Assembly: GCA_022496805.1 (NCBI GenBank)
Contig: CM040085.1
Span: 38,221,811 to 38,285,810, forward strand
Direction of reading: 5' to 3'
Origin: Pohlia nutans
Lineage: Eukaryota; Streptophyta; Bryopsida; Bryales; Mniaceae
DNA length: 64,000 nucleotides
The notes under the pieces: model-generated
The model's input: the letters and a program-made list of their open reading frames with translations, nothing else
The model's database searches: none
Told to the model about the DNA's origin: nothing
Shown here: positions 45,801 to 56,912 of the stretch, one piece after another
Numbering within the stretch: position 1 is the stretch's first letter
Layout of the letters: each line of letters begins with the position of its first letter
Translations under genes and position numbers: made by a program

Positions 45801-48800
45801 ATTGTCCAAGTTGCAGTATTTCCACCAACCTATAATTCCAAAAAATAATTTAAATAGTCAATAAGTAGGTAATATATTATATGAAATTTTATATTAGAAA
45901 TTAAATTATATATATATATGTATATATATGTATTCTATTAAATAGAATTAAAATATATAGATAAATATTTTAGATATTTTTAACAAAATAACCCACATTC
46001 TAAGATTACATTAAAAATAATATAGTATATAGTGATATCAAGTAGTTAAAAATTATTTAATATAAAAACTTGCAATATTCTTTTTTTGTAAACTTTTATG
46101 ATAAATATAAGTTTCCAATTTCATTTTAACATTTTAAAATCATAAATTTCCAAATTTATATATTATATAAGGATAAAAATTTACAACTAATAAAAATTAT
46201 TATTCTCATATCATGGCAATTGCACTACATTTATAAACTATATGCTATAATAAATTTATAAACTATTTGCTATCATAGTTATTCAGTACAATAAATCATT
46301 GTGAAGTATGTATGGTGCCAAGAGTAGTAGTAGGTATCAGTGTTACAGACAATGGTCAAGAGTAGCATATGCGAGTTAATTTTATAAATCTAACTGTGGA
46401 TTTTTTTACTCCAAATTCATAACACAATTTTATATGTAGTCGTTTTAACTTTCATTATATCATTTAGAGCATCTAAAATATTTTACAACACTTATATTGA
46501 CGTGGGCCATTTCAAATAAGAGACCCTTATTATTTAAGTTACGTATACTATTTTATATACTAAGTAGGATAGTAGTTCTCTCCAATATGACCGTATGTAC
46601 TTAATAAGTGCGCTTAGGATATTGTAAAAGTGCCTCTATTTTGTGCTTGAGTAGGTTCTTTTACATTTACCCCATAATTCATTTATACTAAAGCACATAG
46701 AAAGTAAAAAATACAAACTCTTGCAAAAATCAACATTAAATGAAGAAACACGAACCCACATAGGCTTCTCATGTCTGACACATGTTTCCAACTTGACATT
46801 GTGTTAGACGTTTGACATCCACTGGTAAATTAGGCAAGTGTCAAATATGTTAAACAACTTGGATAAATTATTCCCAAATACCCAATTGATATTCTAGAAT
46901 ATTCCATGTCTACTTGGAGAATATGCTTGTTTGACAAGCGGAGGGTCTAGTAAACGTCCTTGACGTGTTCAACAATTTTTGTAGTGGTCAAGTAAGACAA
47001 CCCTGAACACACATTTATGAAATCTTGACCTTCATTATTTTAGAATTTAGGTTTAATTAGTGTGGACTCTTCTTGAGGATCGTCTAATTAAGCATCGCAT
47101 TATTTGTATACCCACAGTAATTGGTGTTAGTACTTGTTTACCTGAAAGGTTTCAGGTTGTCGGTTTGGCACATTCACATTGGGTAGTGGCGGGGGTGCAG
47201 GAATGGTCATAGGATTCACGGTGGGTGAGATTTTTAAGCCTTGAGTACATTGAACTGCGTCGTCTTGAATGAAATAGTAAGTCCCAACATCAGTAAGCTG
47301 AATGTACACGTCAACACCAAGGAAAAACCAGAAATTAATGAATTCTAGGTTATTACATGCCGCATAGTTTGCACTTGTCTCTTGTTCAATATCCCCAGTG
47401 CCTCCGGAAAAACCTGAAATAGATTAAATAGTATTACAAAAATTAGTGTGTGCACTGAATCAATACAATGATGAGCCAATCTTGATTAGCTAACATGGAT
47501 ACAATGCAAAATAAAATAGAAGAGTTTGAGTAAATACACATTCACATTGTGAAGGAGTTCTTGTGTTGTACTTTACAATGGTAATGAAAAAAATAAAGGA
47601 CCAAGAAGCCCGAATTGGGCTTCATGTTTTTTTTAGCAGTATTGAGGGCTTCAAATTTATTTGTGTTTTGACCAACACATACAATTTTTCTTCAGAGATT
47701 CTGGTGATGTAAAACTTGACTCCATCTATGTTACAGTTTTTACAATATGATCGATTGAAATTGTCATTTTGAAACCATGAATTCTTGGTCCTTTTGGGAT
47801 TAATAATATCAAATTGAAATTAGAATCAATGCCATTAATACATTGTTCTGGAAATGCAGGGTGGAGGTATAAGGTACATCAACCTAATAATTTTCCATTG
47901 CTAGTATTACAAACCTAGTTTACCTTGAAAAAAGTGCCTCCAAGTATGTTGAATTGCTTAAAAGTGCACTTTCCGGTGATTCTACTTTAATTTCTTTAGA
48001 AATTAGTTTTGTCTTATTGGCAAGGTAATGGAATTTGCAATTAACACATAAAGGACCAAGGATTCATGGTTTTAAAGTGACAGCTACAATCAATCATGTC
48101 ATGAAATTTTGTGTTGCTGGAATTAGTGAAGAGCATTATATGTGTTGATCAAAGACAAATAAATTTAAGAAAAAAAGAATGCACACAGGACTACCCAAAC
48201 AATTATAACTATTACTATTACATGAGGTCCAATTTGGGCTTCTTGGTCCTTTTATTACGGGTTAAGTAACATGCAAATGAATGGGGGCCGGTAATCAACA
48301 TACGTAGTACATCTCCAATTCGGAAGCTGATGCTTGATGCCCAGCTGGTGAAGAAATCAGGCGTTGCAGGCACCGTCCACAAGGCATTGGATCCACCAAC
48401 TTGGAAGATTTGAGGCAGTCGGTATGGATCTGTAGATACATGGCTCACAACCTGCGGCATCATGTGAGAATGGTGGTCATCTTCATGATCACTGGAGAAA
48501 CTATATGCAGAGCCTCTCATTTTCGTGATCAGATGCTGCGTTCCTAGACAAGCTCCAGAAAGAGCCATGAGAAAAATGCATGCCTGCGCCACATTTTTTG
48601 TGCTGTAACTCCGGCTAGTCCTCCGCAATGTTGAAACTCCATACAATATTGTTGTAGTACCTTGTTCTTCTCCTGCTAAAGCATGACCCGGTACATTTTA
48701 TCACCATTGGTTAATTTTAGAATCGCAAAATGAGCACAATTTAATCTAATTATAGAGTATATGTATATTTATAGCGCATACCATTTAAATATATAAACAT

Positions 48801-51387
48801 TAAAGTCCTTCAAGTCTCAAATTCAAACAAGTCTCGATTTAACAAAAAACAGTGTTTTGCACAACAATATAAACTATGTGAGCAATGAGAATGTCATCAT
48901 TCATGGGCGGCCTTCTTAGCAAACTCAATCCCATTTCTCATAGGGTGGCAAATATATATATACAAACTAAGGTTGAACAAATGGATTATTCACATTCTTC
49001 AAGATTCTCTTTTGAACATTCTTCAAAATTATTCTTTCAAAATAATTGTCATTATAAATATTGTCCATCAACCTTGCGCTCTTCCACTGTTACAGCCAAC
49101 TTCAATTCTATTGGATTCTTCATAATACTAGTAGAAATTTGGTCCTTAGTGATTAGTCCCTATTCTCATTGTGCATAACATTCAGTAGCCTTTGTGACTG
49201 CTGCCTTCTTCCAACAGAATGATGTGGAATATTCCACATCATTTCATTCCCCAATGAAATGATGTGGGATATTCCACATCACATCAGTAGCTATGGGGAC
49301 ACGTGGCATTAAGCAAGATCAATCAACAATGGTGAGCAGTAATCGAAAGCACTCACTCAATCACAATTCAACAGTGTTTTGTAATTGTTTACTTGATTCA
49401 ATAGTTCATTCAATTACAAATCACTGGTCACTCCATATATAAAGGTGGATGAAACTAAAAGGCAGCCTCTTGGAAGGCTACTGAATGTTATGTGAGTCTT
49501 ACTGTATTCGGGCTTAACACTTAACAGGGATTTTTAAGCCTGCACTTACAAAGTGCTCACACACTGGAAGCTTTCGAACTTTTAGCCCCCTGGGCTAAAA
49601 CGGCTGTGGGGGGGCTAAACCACAACGTTTAGCCCCGGCTAAACCCGAATCTCCCTGCAACCATCCTTTTTAGTCCCGGCTAATTTGTGTTTTAGCCCTG
49701 ACTAGTGGTACAAAAAGGGGGCTAAAAAGGGGGCTAGTGGTACAAAAATTTAGCCCCCCCCCATTTTTCACATAGTGCTAAGGCGGGCTAAAGAGGAGGC
49801 TAAACTACCTTAGTTTAGCCCCGGCTAAACTGATCAAAATTTCCAGTGAAACACTCATATAAGCTAGCTAGCTGTCTGTAACTATATATTTCCCTTACTA
49901 CTGCAACCATGTATACAGTATGTTTTGCAGGTAAAAAGAAATGTGCTTGCAGTTCACACACTAAACTTTCAAGACTTTCGTGCTCATCAGACATCTACAG
50001 AGCATTCAAACCCTAGCTAGAAAAAGATGATGGGTGATGCACAGGACTCAGCCTGCATTCTACTAGTTGTATACAATAAGATGATAATGGTAAGTTGACT
50101 AGTCAACACCAAGTTTTCCTTAACAGTAAGAGTCTGAGTATAACCCATAAGGATGCATCTAATGTGAGTTCTCTGATGAACCAGAATGTACACTCTCTGA
50201 TCTTTTTACTCACGAGTACAACTTAGCAATATGTCCTAAATATAACCTTCTCAAGCCTTATAACTATATCAAGTCCTTAATGCCTAAACATCCTCACCCC
50301 TTTTTAGATTTGGAGAATTTCAAAGATGTATTATAAATTGCAACATACAACATAGAGGGATATCTTGAACTTGATGTATAAATAAAAGTTTTATAATATG
50401 AATTTTAGATTCTATCAATACGGTTAGATCTATGATTGCAATCACCAATATTTTTGTATAAAATTTGAAACTTAAGATTCAAAATTCTTTTGTTATTCGA
50501 TTACGAATAAGATATTGACAATATGTGAATGAAATTTGTTGTGATGGGTTGAAATATAATACTCTAAGTGTAAAGTGTAGTGGGTTTTGAAGATTTTTTG
50601 GTTACTTAATTTGACGAGTTGACTTTTTCAAGAGCACTTTTACACTGAAATCTTAGAATTTTTTGGTGAATCACTGCAACATGAAATGAGGCATAAAATT
50701 TCCCCAAACCATCCCCTTTCTAAATGGTTGACGCATGCATAAAACTAACTTCCCATAAAATTTATAGCAAAAATCCACACTGCATAAAGTCAACGACGGA
50801 TGAGAAAACGGAGGTTGATTATGTTCATCATCCAGAAAATTGATGCTTGAACGTATCAAAACCTTAACCCTAATGGACTGAGCCCTGAAGTGAAAAGCAG
50901 GCACTCATAAGAGTGCATGACTTCCAGCAACTTTTAGAAAATAATAAAAAGTTCCTATTCATGGCTATAAAAAGTATTGATGTTTTCCACTACATGTTTA
51001 AACCGTATTCTTCATTTCTAACTCAAACTTGGTTTCATTACAAAGAAAACAAAGTTTCCTACAGTAAACAAAATTCTGAAAATAGACCAAGTTAGAGAAT
51101 CTATCCGAAAATCAGCTGCGACCACAATATAAGTTATACTCTGGTACTCCAAGACAACTTGGGCGCCTGCAGGGCTCAAGATGACGGTACTAAATACTTC
51201 TCTATGAAATGAACTTCCGGATGTATATATGGAAAAAATAAATATTGGTTTCAGACTTCGGTGCAAAACCTGGTCCGGTGATGGGAAGCATATCGACATT
51301 GACTGTATCCGCAGTAAGCAAGTGACCAGCACCACCAGCGTCACCAGCAACTAATTCTTCAAGTGCCATTGTGTGAAGCTGTGCCAT
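39861..51387 (-). CDS. Receptor-like kinase with two phytocyanin (ENODL) ectodomains, copy B
   Basis: Spliced model, minus strand, exons 51387-51270, 48672-48304, 47413-47142, 45829-45733, 42754-42000, 41626-41500, 41362-41098 and 40437-39861 (TAA). All are GT/AG and in phase; 860 codons including stop. Domain order is as in copy A: hydrophobic anchor (IFLMALSG), phytocyanin 1 ([23 protein letters not shown]), phytocyanin 2 ([23 protein letters not shown]), Pro-rich stalk, transmembrane helix ([22 protein letters not shown]), kinase with [26 protein letters not shown] and GYLDPEY. The kinase looks catalytically intact. The C-terminal tail differs from copy A: about 220 bases coding the end of A are deleted here, so after VLETENS the frame reads on into former 3' sequence, adding about 70 unrelated residues. 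Confidence 0.85.
43432..44349. mobile_element. TTAA-flanked element (piggyBac-like), 918 bp, specific to copy B
   Basis: Left TTAA (43428-43431) then CCCCTAAAGGACCAAGTG; right CCTTTAGGAG then TTAA (44350-44353). Gene A has a single TTAA at the same place in intron 4 (near 15164) with matching flanks ACATTTT and ACTTTCAAACCATTGTC. This is the clearest precise insertion with TTAA duplication in the window. No transposase frame. Confidence 0.82.
44354..45732 (-). other. Rest of intron 4 of gene B
   Basis: AT-rich, collinear with gene A 15170-16564. No gene or extra element recognised. Confidence 0.55.
45830..47141 (-). other. Intron 3 of gene B
   Basis: AT-rich and collinear with gene A intron 3, with an AT microsatellite near 45908-45930 not seen in A. 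No other structure recognised. Confidence 0.55.
47594..47799. mobile_element. TTAA-type MITE, left end lost (orthologue of 18391 element)
   Basis: Right end GGTCCTTTTGGGA then TTAA (47800-47803). The interior has the GCCCGAATTGGGCTTC hairpin. The first bases of the left end seen at 18391 are deleted here. Confidence 0.55.
49174..49492. mobile_element. MITE with 19-bp inverted repeats in intron 1 of gene B
   Basis: Begins CATAACATTCAGTAGCC and ends GGCTACTGAATGTTATG. Inside is a strong palindrome around GATGTGGAATATTCCACATC (49220-49290). It is absent from gene A at 22050. Target duplication is short or unresolved. Non-coding. Confidence 0.7.
49562..49848. mobile_element. CACTA-like MITE in intron 1 of gene B
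   Basis: 287 bp, begins CACTGGAA and ends TTCCAGTG, with flanking triplets ACA and AAA. Gene A has the empty site CTCAAACACTCAT near 22115. The interior is packed with GGCTAAA/TTTAGCC subrepeats in both directions, as expected for CACTA subterminal repeats. Confidence 0.75.
50310..50800 (+). repeat. Dispersed repeat inside intron 1 of gene B
   Basis: Orthologue of the repeat at 22565-23085, and similar to 8240-8790. Confidence 0.55.
51270..51387 (-). other. Proximal first coding exon of gene B
   Basis: ATG at 51387, 39 codons plus one base, donor GT after GGACCAG. The visible protein is identical to the gene A proximal exon ([17 protein letters not shown]...MLPITGP). It joins in phase to GAGAAG at 48672. 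Confidence 0.7.
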
Positions 51388-51626
51388 CGATCGATAGCTA
51401 GCTAGCTTCCCCGCTGCCGGGATTGGAAGTCCGAATGTCCCCTGCAGAGATCGAGTAAAGCTGCAGTGAGAGCAATCGATCAAGACCGGCTCGATATATC
51501 GAGAGTCGGTGAATGTCCTGCAAGTAAAGAAAGATCACTTGAGCTGCTACGAAGTCAATGTGAAAGACAACAGAACAGAAAACACCTAGTAAGTGAAACT
51601 AAGGCTAGCTAGTGTGCGTCTGAGTC

Positions 51627-51835
51627 GAAGTAAGGGCCTCCTTCCATGCAAAGGGGGCAGTGGGTGGTCGGTCCTCCAAAGGAGGATGCTCCACCGATAT
51701 GGGTGGAAACAGGAGGATTCTAGAGTATAAATTTCCTTTGTACCGAAATGGGTGGAGCATCGGTGGTTCTTGAGACCTCAAGGCCTCAATTCTTGTCATC
51801 TGGTGCCTTCCACCCACCACCCACTCACATGGAAG
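51627..51835. mobile_element. MITE-like foldback upstream of gene B
   Basis: Inverted ends CTTCCATG...CATGGAAG, with GCAGTGGGTGGT near the left pairing with ACCACCCACT near the right. It is absent from copy A, where the 30-bp tandem repeat lies instead. It sits between the first exon and the promoter block. Class unknown. Confidence 0.55.
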
Positions 51836-51867
51836 TCCGCAGTGTGAGTCTGTGATGCCGACAGGCC

Positions 51868-51975
51868 GGGGTATATATAGTGCGACGTGGGTGAGGGAGT
51901 ACCTGGAAATAAACGAATTTCCGCAACGTGCAGCCCGGATCTCGCCCGGACTACAGGCCAGTAAGGTACGCTACA
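51868..51975 (-). promoter_or_regulatory. Candidate proximal promoter of gene B
   Basis: The same block as 23986-24115: TATATATA on the minus strand with GGGAGTACCTGG, AATAAACGAATT, GCAGCCCGGAT and GGACTACAGGC. About 480 bases before the first ATG because of the MITE between. Confidence 0.45.
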
Positions 51976-52787
51976 CGCGTTTTGCTAATAAGATAGTGCG
52001 TGTGGCACCAATTCCAAAGACACTCTCTACTTTGCATAACCATGAAATTGGCGAGGGCTAAAATTTTTACTGAGTGAAGGAAGTCTTCATTTCACACTGA
52101 TTTTACATTTTAGTGTCACCATCAGTAATTGAACTCTCTTAATATAAACCCAACCTCACTATTAGCAAAAAGAAGTGTAGCTTGTTCAAATGCGGCTGTG
52201 TGATATTTTTACCGCTTCCATTCGGATGTGGCTCCAGAGTAAAGTACAATACCCTATCCTAACTGAACACCGGTACATAGGAATCACGGCATCCTCAGTC
52301 CAGGCCTTTGAAAACATCCGACATATTTTTAAATAACTTCTAATAGACAATGACTTAGAAGGTTAAATTACCATTGTTGGAATCACATCTGAAAACTATA
52401 TATAATAGACCCAAAAGATCATCTTGATTTGGACATTAGATGACCAAGATTCACCGCATTAAAAGTTAGCTAACTCCCAAGAAAATTAGAGGCCTCTTCA
52501 AATCTATTCTAAACAAGAAAAATTCAACCAAAGGAGCAACAAATGTGCCATGGTTTGAGTGAATTTTTCCTTTTCAAACTAAATTTGAAGAGACCTCTAA
52601 ATATTTTTAACATTTGATGGGATGTGTCTAAATCAACCAATGTCCAAATCCAAATTTTCTTGTACTTTCACTATGCATTTTTAAATGCGCTTCTATGATA
52701 ATATTTTAATAGTCTAATTCGTTGTCAATTAAAAGATTTTTTTAACATGACGGGTGCATTGAAGGGCCTGGACTGAGGATGCCCTCA

Positions 52788-52943
52788 AAGCATCTGCACC
52801 CATGTACACTAAAACTCACATGCTAAAATTATTCTTCTCTATTTGAAGAGCCTTTCAACTTACAGTTCCCCACCAAACATATACTAGTACATCAAATAGT
52901 CAATGAACAATCACAATTAGAATATAGGATATATATATATAGG

Positions 52944-52976
<33 letters not shown>

Positions 52977-53446
52977 CAATAAATTTAGATTTGAAGAGTC
53001 GTTGCTTAACACACTATGATTGAGGGCATTAGCAAAATAATGAGCCCTCTAAGAGCCCTTTAATATTTGACATTGTTAAAATGTATTGAGCCTAGTCCGG
53101 GTACAGTAGACGTGTGTGTGAAGTGTCGCTACCTTGTATGACTTTCTTATTGGACAAGTGCCAAATGCCACAAAAGGCATGTCAACTTGTACATGCATAT
53201 CTGATAGCCAATGGAGGTTGGACATGCCAATGTGATCCATCATTGCACTCAAAGCTTTGGGTGAGGGAAAGTAGGATGTCCGGCATTTTCCATATTCCAA
53301 AGTACAAATTAAAACCTTTGTTGGGGTCCTTTGAAAGGGATCTAGGGGGCCTTCTACAGGGTTCATTATTTTGCTTACGGTACATAGACTATTTGGAAAG
53401 GCTCCCAACATTTTTTTATCCTTCAATGGCATGGGTGTGGATGCTC
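52788..53446. mobile_element. PIF/Harbinger-like MITE, copy B, interrupted
   Basis: Orthologue of 24915-25196, with TCA on both sides. Contains AT microsatellites (52929-52975) and the insertion 53023-53378. Confidence 0.6.
53023..53378. mobile_element. Inverted-repeat insertion nested in the 52788 MITE
   Basis: Left GGGCATTAGCAAAATAATGA; right, inverted, GTAAGCAAAATAATGA. Copy A reads through at about 25131 without it. Overlapping ORFs on both strands are chance frames; no transposase recognised. Confidence 0.55.
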
Positions 53447-53561
53447 TCAAATCAAATCACTTTGTATTAATTTATGACCTATCTAAATCAAACTAAGATT
53501 GTTAAGGATGTCAACAAATTATTATTTTTGTTAAGAAAACGTCATAAGTCTATTATATTAA

Positions 53562-53800
53562 CCCCTAATGGTCCTAAAAGACCAAGATGCCCAAATTGGG
53601 CTCCATGTTTTTTTTAACAGTTTTGATTAGGTCCTATTTGGACTTCCTCTTGTTCAAATTTATTTGTTTTCTGACCAATGCATGTAGTGATCTTCACTAG
53701 TTCTGGTGATATAAAATCTAGTCCCATCTAAGTTATATTGTTCAAAATATGATCAATTGAATTTGTCCTTTTCAAATTGGAAGTCTTTGGTCCTTTAAAG
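53562..53800. mobile_element. TTAA-flanked MITE, copy B orthologue of 25312
   Basis: TTAA, then CCCCTAATGGTCC at the left; TCCTTTAAAG, then TTAA (53801-53804) at the right. Confidence 0.7.
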
Positions 53801-54292
53801 TTAAATGCACATTATCACGCAATCTGTCACGATACATCACAAAAACGGTCACGTTTTCATCCCAAATGTTTCATCATGTCATGCCAAATGTTTTTCCATC
53901 TCGTTTTATAAGACTTCAGCTAGCTATCTGGTTCATGTTTTCCTACGTTCAATGTTGCACTCTGTGCTAGTATGTTTTAATTGTATTTAAATATCAGTTA
54001 TATTTTAGAGTGGATGAAAGTGTTTCCATAAGTCCATTCCGCAATGCAGTGTCACATTGTTCAAGCATTGTTCTCGATCATTCTCAATGTACAGTGTCTA
54101 CTAATAAGTTTACAAGCATTCAGCTTTTCGAAGAATTGCCAATAAAAATTGCTAACATTATAAGCTTTGACCCAAATTTGGACAAGTTGTAGTGCACAAG
54201 ATGAACCATACATTCAATTGAGTTTTGATATTAAAAGATTTTTTTCAAATCTATTCTTATTTGACATTCAGACCTTCAATTTTTACCCTTAA

Positions 54293-54397
54293 CCCTTAAG
54301 TGACTGAACGACCATTTTATGGTTGCTACCCTTTTTGCGGGCTGCCTAAGATGAAAAAAATTTAATTTTTAAAAAATATACATATATACATATATAT

Positions 54398-54438
<41 letters not shown>

Positions 54439-55499
54439 AAGAATCAAAAATATTTTCAAATAGGGAATTGAGTCTACTTTCCAACCTAATTTGAATCATA
54501 TGAATGCAAGTTAAACTCCACCAAGGAGAATTTTTCAAAGACAAAGACCTCAATATTGTCCTAATGTTATAAAATTTATTACTTTGGGAAACTAATCATG
54601 TTCTCTCCTTTGAAAAAATTGCTTTCTAAAATTTTAAACTAGAATGTCTAGTTTTAACCAATCATACCAAATTTAGAACTCTAAAAACAAAATGTGTAAT
54701 TTCCATTACAAAAAGTCTGAACCCTCATGTAGGCCCCTTACATGTTACAAAAAAAAACAGCGAAGCTAAATATGAGAAGCTACTTTCTGACTAATTGGGG
54801 TGTCAGCTTGTATAAATTTTAAGAGTTTGATAGGAGCTAATCAATTACAGGAGCTAATCAATTACAGGAGCTAATCAATTACATGTGGGAGTGCATAGAA
54901 AAAAAGTGCACTATTACAGGAGCTAATCAATTACATGTGGGAGTGCTCATGCTAATCAATTACATGTGGGAGTGTTCATGCTAATCAACTTGATTAGCAT
55001 GTAATTGATGGGAGTGCACAAAAAAAAAAGTGCACATGTAATTGATTAGCATGTAATTGATTAGCTCATGTGGGAGTGCACATGTGTACCCAACATGTAA
55101 TATGATAGGAGCTAATCAATTTGTATTGACATGATAGAAGCTAATCAATGTATATCCAACATCTGACCCAGCTGAAGCTGTCATGATCACATCCCTACAG
55201 TAGTGAGCAACAATAGGGGATATTTGGACATTCAAGACAAAATAAATGTAATCTTGGGGTCCTCTTCAGCACATCCTAGAGGCCCCCCCGTGAACTGACA
55301 TTTTCTCTAATGGGTGAATATTAAATAGTAAATGCTTCTAAATTCATTAAATGAGTATTTAATTTTTTTTTGAAATTTTGACAATACAGATAATTACTGT
55401 ACATCATGCTCCTCTTTTGGACTATACTTCATCGAAGTTGCAGAAGTAACATTTTATAACACATCTAGGTTTTGTCTTTACCCCTGTGTCATTTAGGAA
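54293..55499. mobile_element. TTAA-flanked element, copy B orthologue of 26046, with nested insert
   Basis: TTAA (54289-54292) then CCCTTAAGTGACTGAACGACC; right TGTCATTTAGGAA then TTAA (55500-55503). Enlarged by the 54704-55312 insertion. Both TTAA copies survive here, which confirms the ends of the copy A element, where the right TTAA mutated. Confidence 0.7.
54704..55312. mobile_element. 609-bp insertion with internal GAGCTAATCAATTACATG repeats
   Basis: Left CATTACAAAAAGTCTGAACCC; right, inverted, CATTAGAGAAAATGTCAGTTC, followed by GGGGCC-type runs on both sides. Copy A lacks it at 26578. The interior (54835-55145) repeats AGCTAATCAATTACATG and GGGAGTGCAC in both orientations. Class not recognised. 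Confidence 0.6.
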
Positions 55500-55820
55500 T
55501 TAACCCTAAAGCGTTCACACTACAATTACCTGGTCAAACCTCATCAATTTCTCATATTTTAGAACATATTATATTTTTTGGTATTTTCTCATATAAGGTA
55601 TTGTTAGACTAATTTACCTTGATCTTTTTTTAAATTACATAAATAGAAATGAAATTTATAAGATTTTTCAAAACTTTTTCTTGTAAAATTATGGTAATTA
55701 CAAAAATGGTTAATATAATACGATTTTTTATAAGAGAAAATGTAAATAATAGTGATGAACAACTAGGTGTAGGTGACATGCTTCTAGAGCTTACATAAAT
55801 AGAATTTCTATATGCAAAAC

Positions 55821-55944
55821 CTGTTCCAGTGATGGGAAGCATGATATTAATATTGACACCGGAGTGACCAACATCAATGGAAATGGTCCGAAAAGCGTCA
55901 CCAACAACTAATTCTTCAAGTGCCATTGTGTGAACTTGTGCCAT
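55821..55944 (-). other. Distal alternative first exon of gene B
   Basis: ATG at 55944, 41 codons plus one base ([17 protein letters not shown]...MLPITGT), donor GT after GGAACAG, same phase as the proximal exon. Frame and donor are kept in all four modules, which argues for coding use at least until recently. Its promoter block has been removed by the pogo insertion and linked deletion. Confidence 0.5.
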
Positions 55945-55971
55945 CGATCAATCGATAGCTAGCTAGCTTCC

Positions 55972-56175
55972 CACTATAAGAAACCCATGTTTTTTATGAC
56001 GCATTTTAGGTGACATTACCATGTTTTCATTTTAAAAATAACATCAAACGTAACATTCCGGAAGTTATGTTTGATGTTATTTTTAATATGAAAACATGTT
56101 TTTTACAAAAACATGGCAAAAAGAACTGTAGTCAATTTTGAGTGCGGTTTTTTTTTACCAAGTTTTGTTATAGTG
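55972..56175. mobile_element. MITE with CACTATAA/TTATAGTG ends, copy B
   Basis: Orthologue of 27249-27456, with the AACATCAAACGTAAC inverted pair. Confidence 0.55.
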
Positions 56176-56579
56176 ACTATAGAACTAAGGCAAAGACAAT
56201 GCATGCTATTGAATGTTATGGTTGGTGAATCGAACATCTTACAATTAACGAAAGATCATATACCGAGATCAATGCTACAAACTCAACGTGAAAAACAATA
56301 GAAAAACTAAAACACCTAGCTAGCTTGTTGGGATAAATCTATCTGCACTGCACCAAATGGGTGGTGATTGATGGAGTCGCTCATGGCCCATTCACACCAG
56401 CCCTTGCTACCGCACTTGCATCTTTCATGCAAGTAAAATCATATATACTAAAATATAATTTGCGCATTGTTGAAGCTTGCCTTTTCTAATGTAAAACACT
56501 GTTGATCACTGAATGCATGTACTGTTCTTTTTTTTTGCGTTGCTTCACTTTTTTACATGCCGCGTTATTTTTGCAATTG

Positions 56580-56730
56580 TAGAGATATAAACAAGCGGCT
56601 GTCGCGTAGTCTCTGCCTTAGTATTTACCCTATATTTATTTTTATGACTGTGTTTATACTGTTCAGTCATGTAACTCCTTGAAAACGGTGCGTTTCCGTA
56701 GTCTCTCCCCTGGTGGAGCAGAGACAATAA
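56580..56730 (-). repeat. Short dispersed repeat, copy 3
   Basis: Orthologue of 27880-28030. The minus-strand ORF across it (56545-56892) matches the frame at 27923-28165 in part, but there is no splice or family evidence for a gene. Confidence 0.45.
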
Positions 56731-56912
56731 AATTGATTTTGCAAGGTTACTTACTTTAACGCACGCACATCCTACCGCATGTGGCTGGTGTGAACTGGCC
56801 GTGAGAGCTAGCAGAGCCAGAATGGAGCTCTGCACTGAAATTAGGGCAGGGTGGGGAAGTAACAAGTACCTAGCTAGTACTGTGAGTCTCATACCGACAT
56901 GCCTTGGGTATA

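Noticed and set aside
11258..51387. Possibility that kinase and phytocyanin exons belong to different genes
   Set aside because: All junctions fit in phase in both copies, the phytocyanin fold of domain 2 is completed only within the transmembrane/kinase exon, and no start or stop fits between them.
53076..53470. Overlapping ORFs on both strands in the 53-kb insertion
   Set aside because: Mutually overlapping frames inside an inverted-repeat insertion with no transposase motif; treated as chance.
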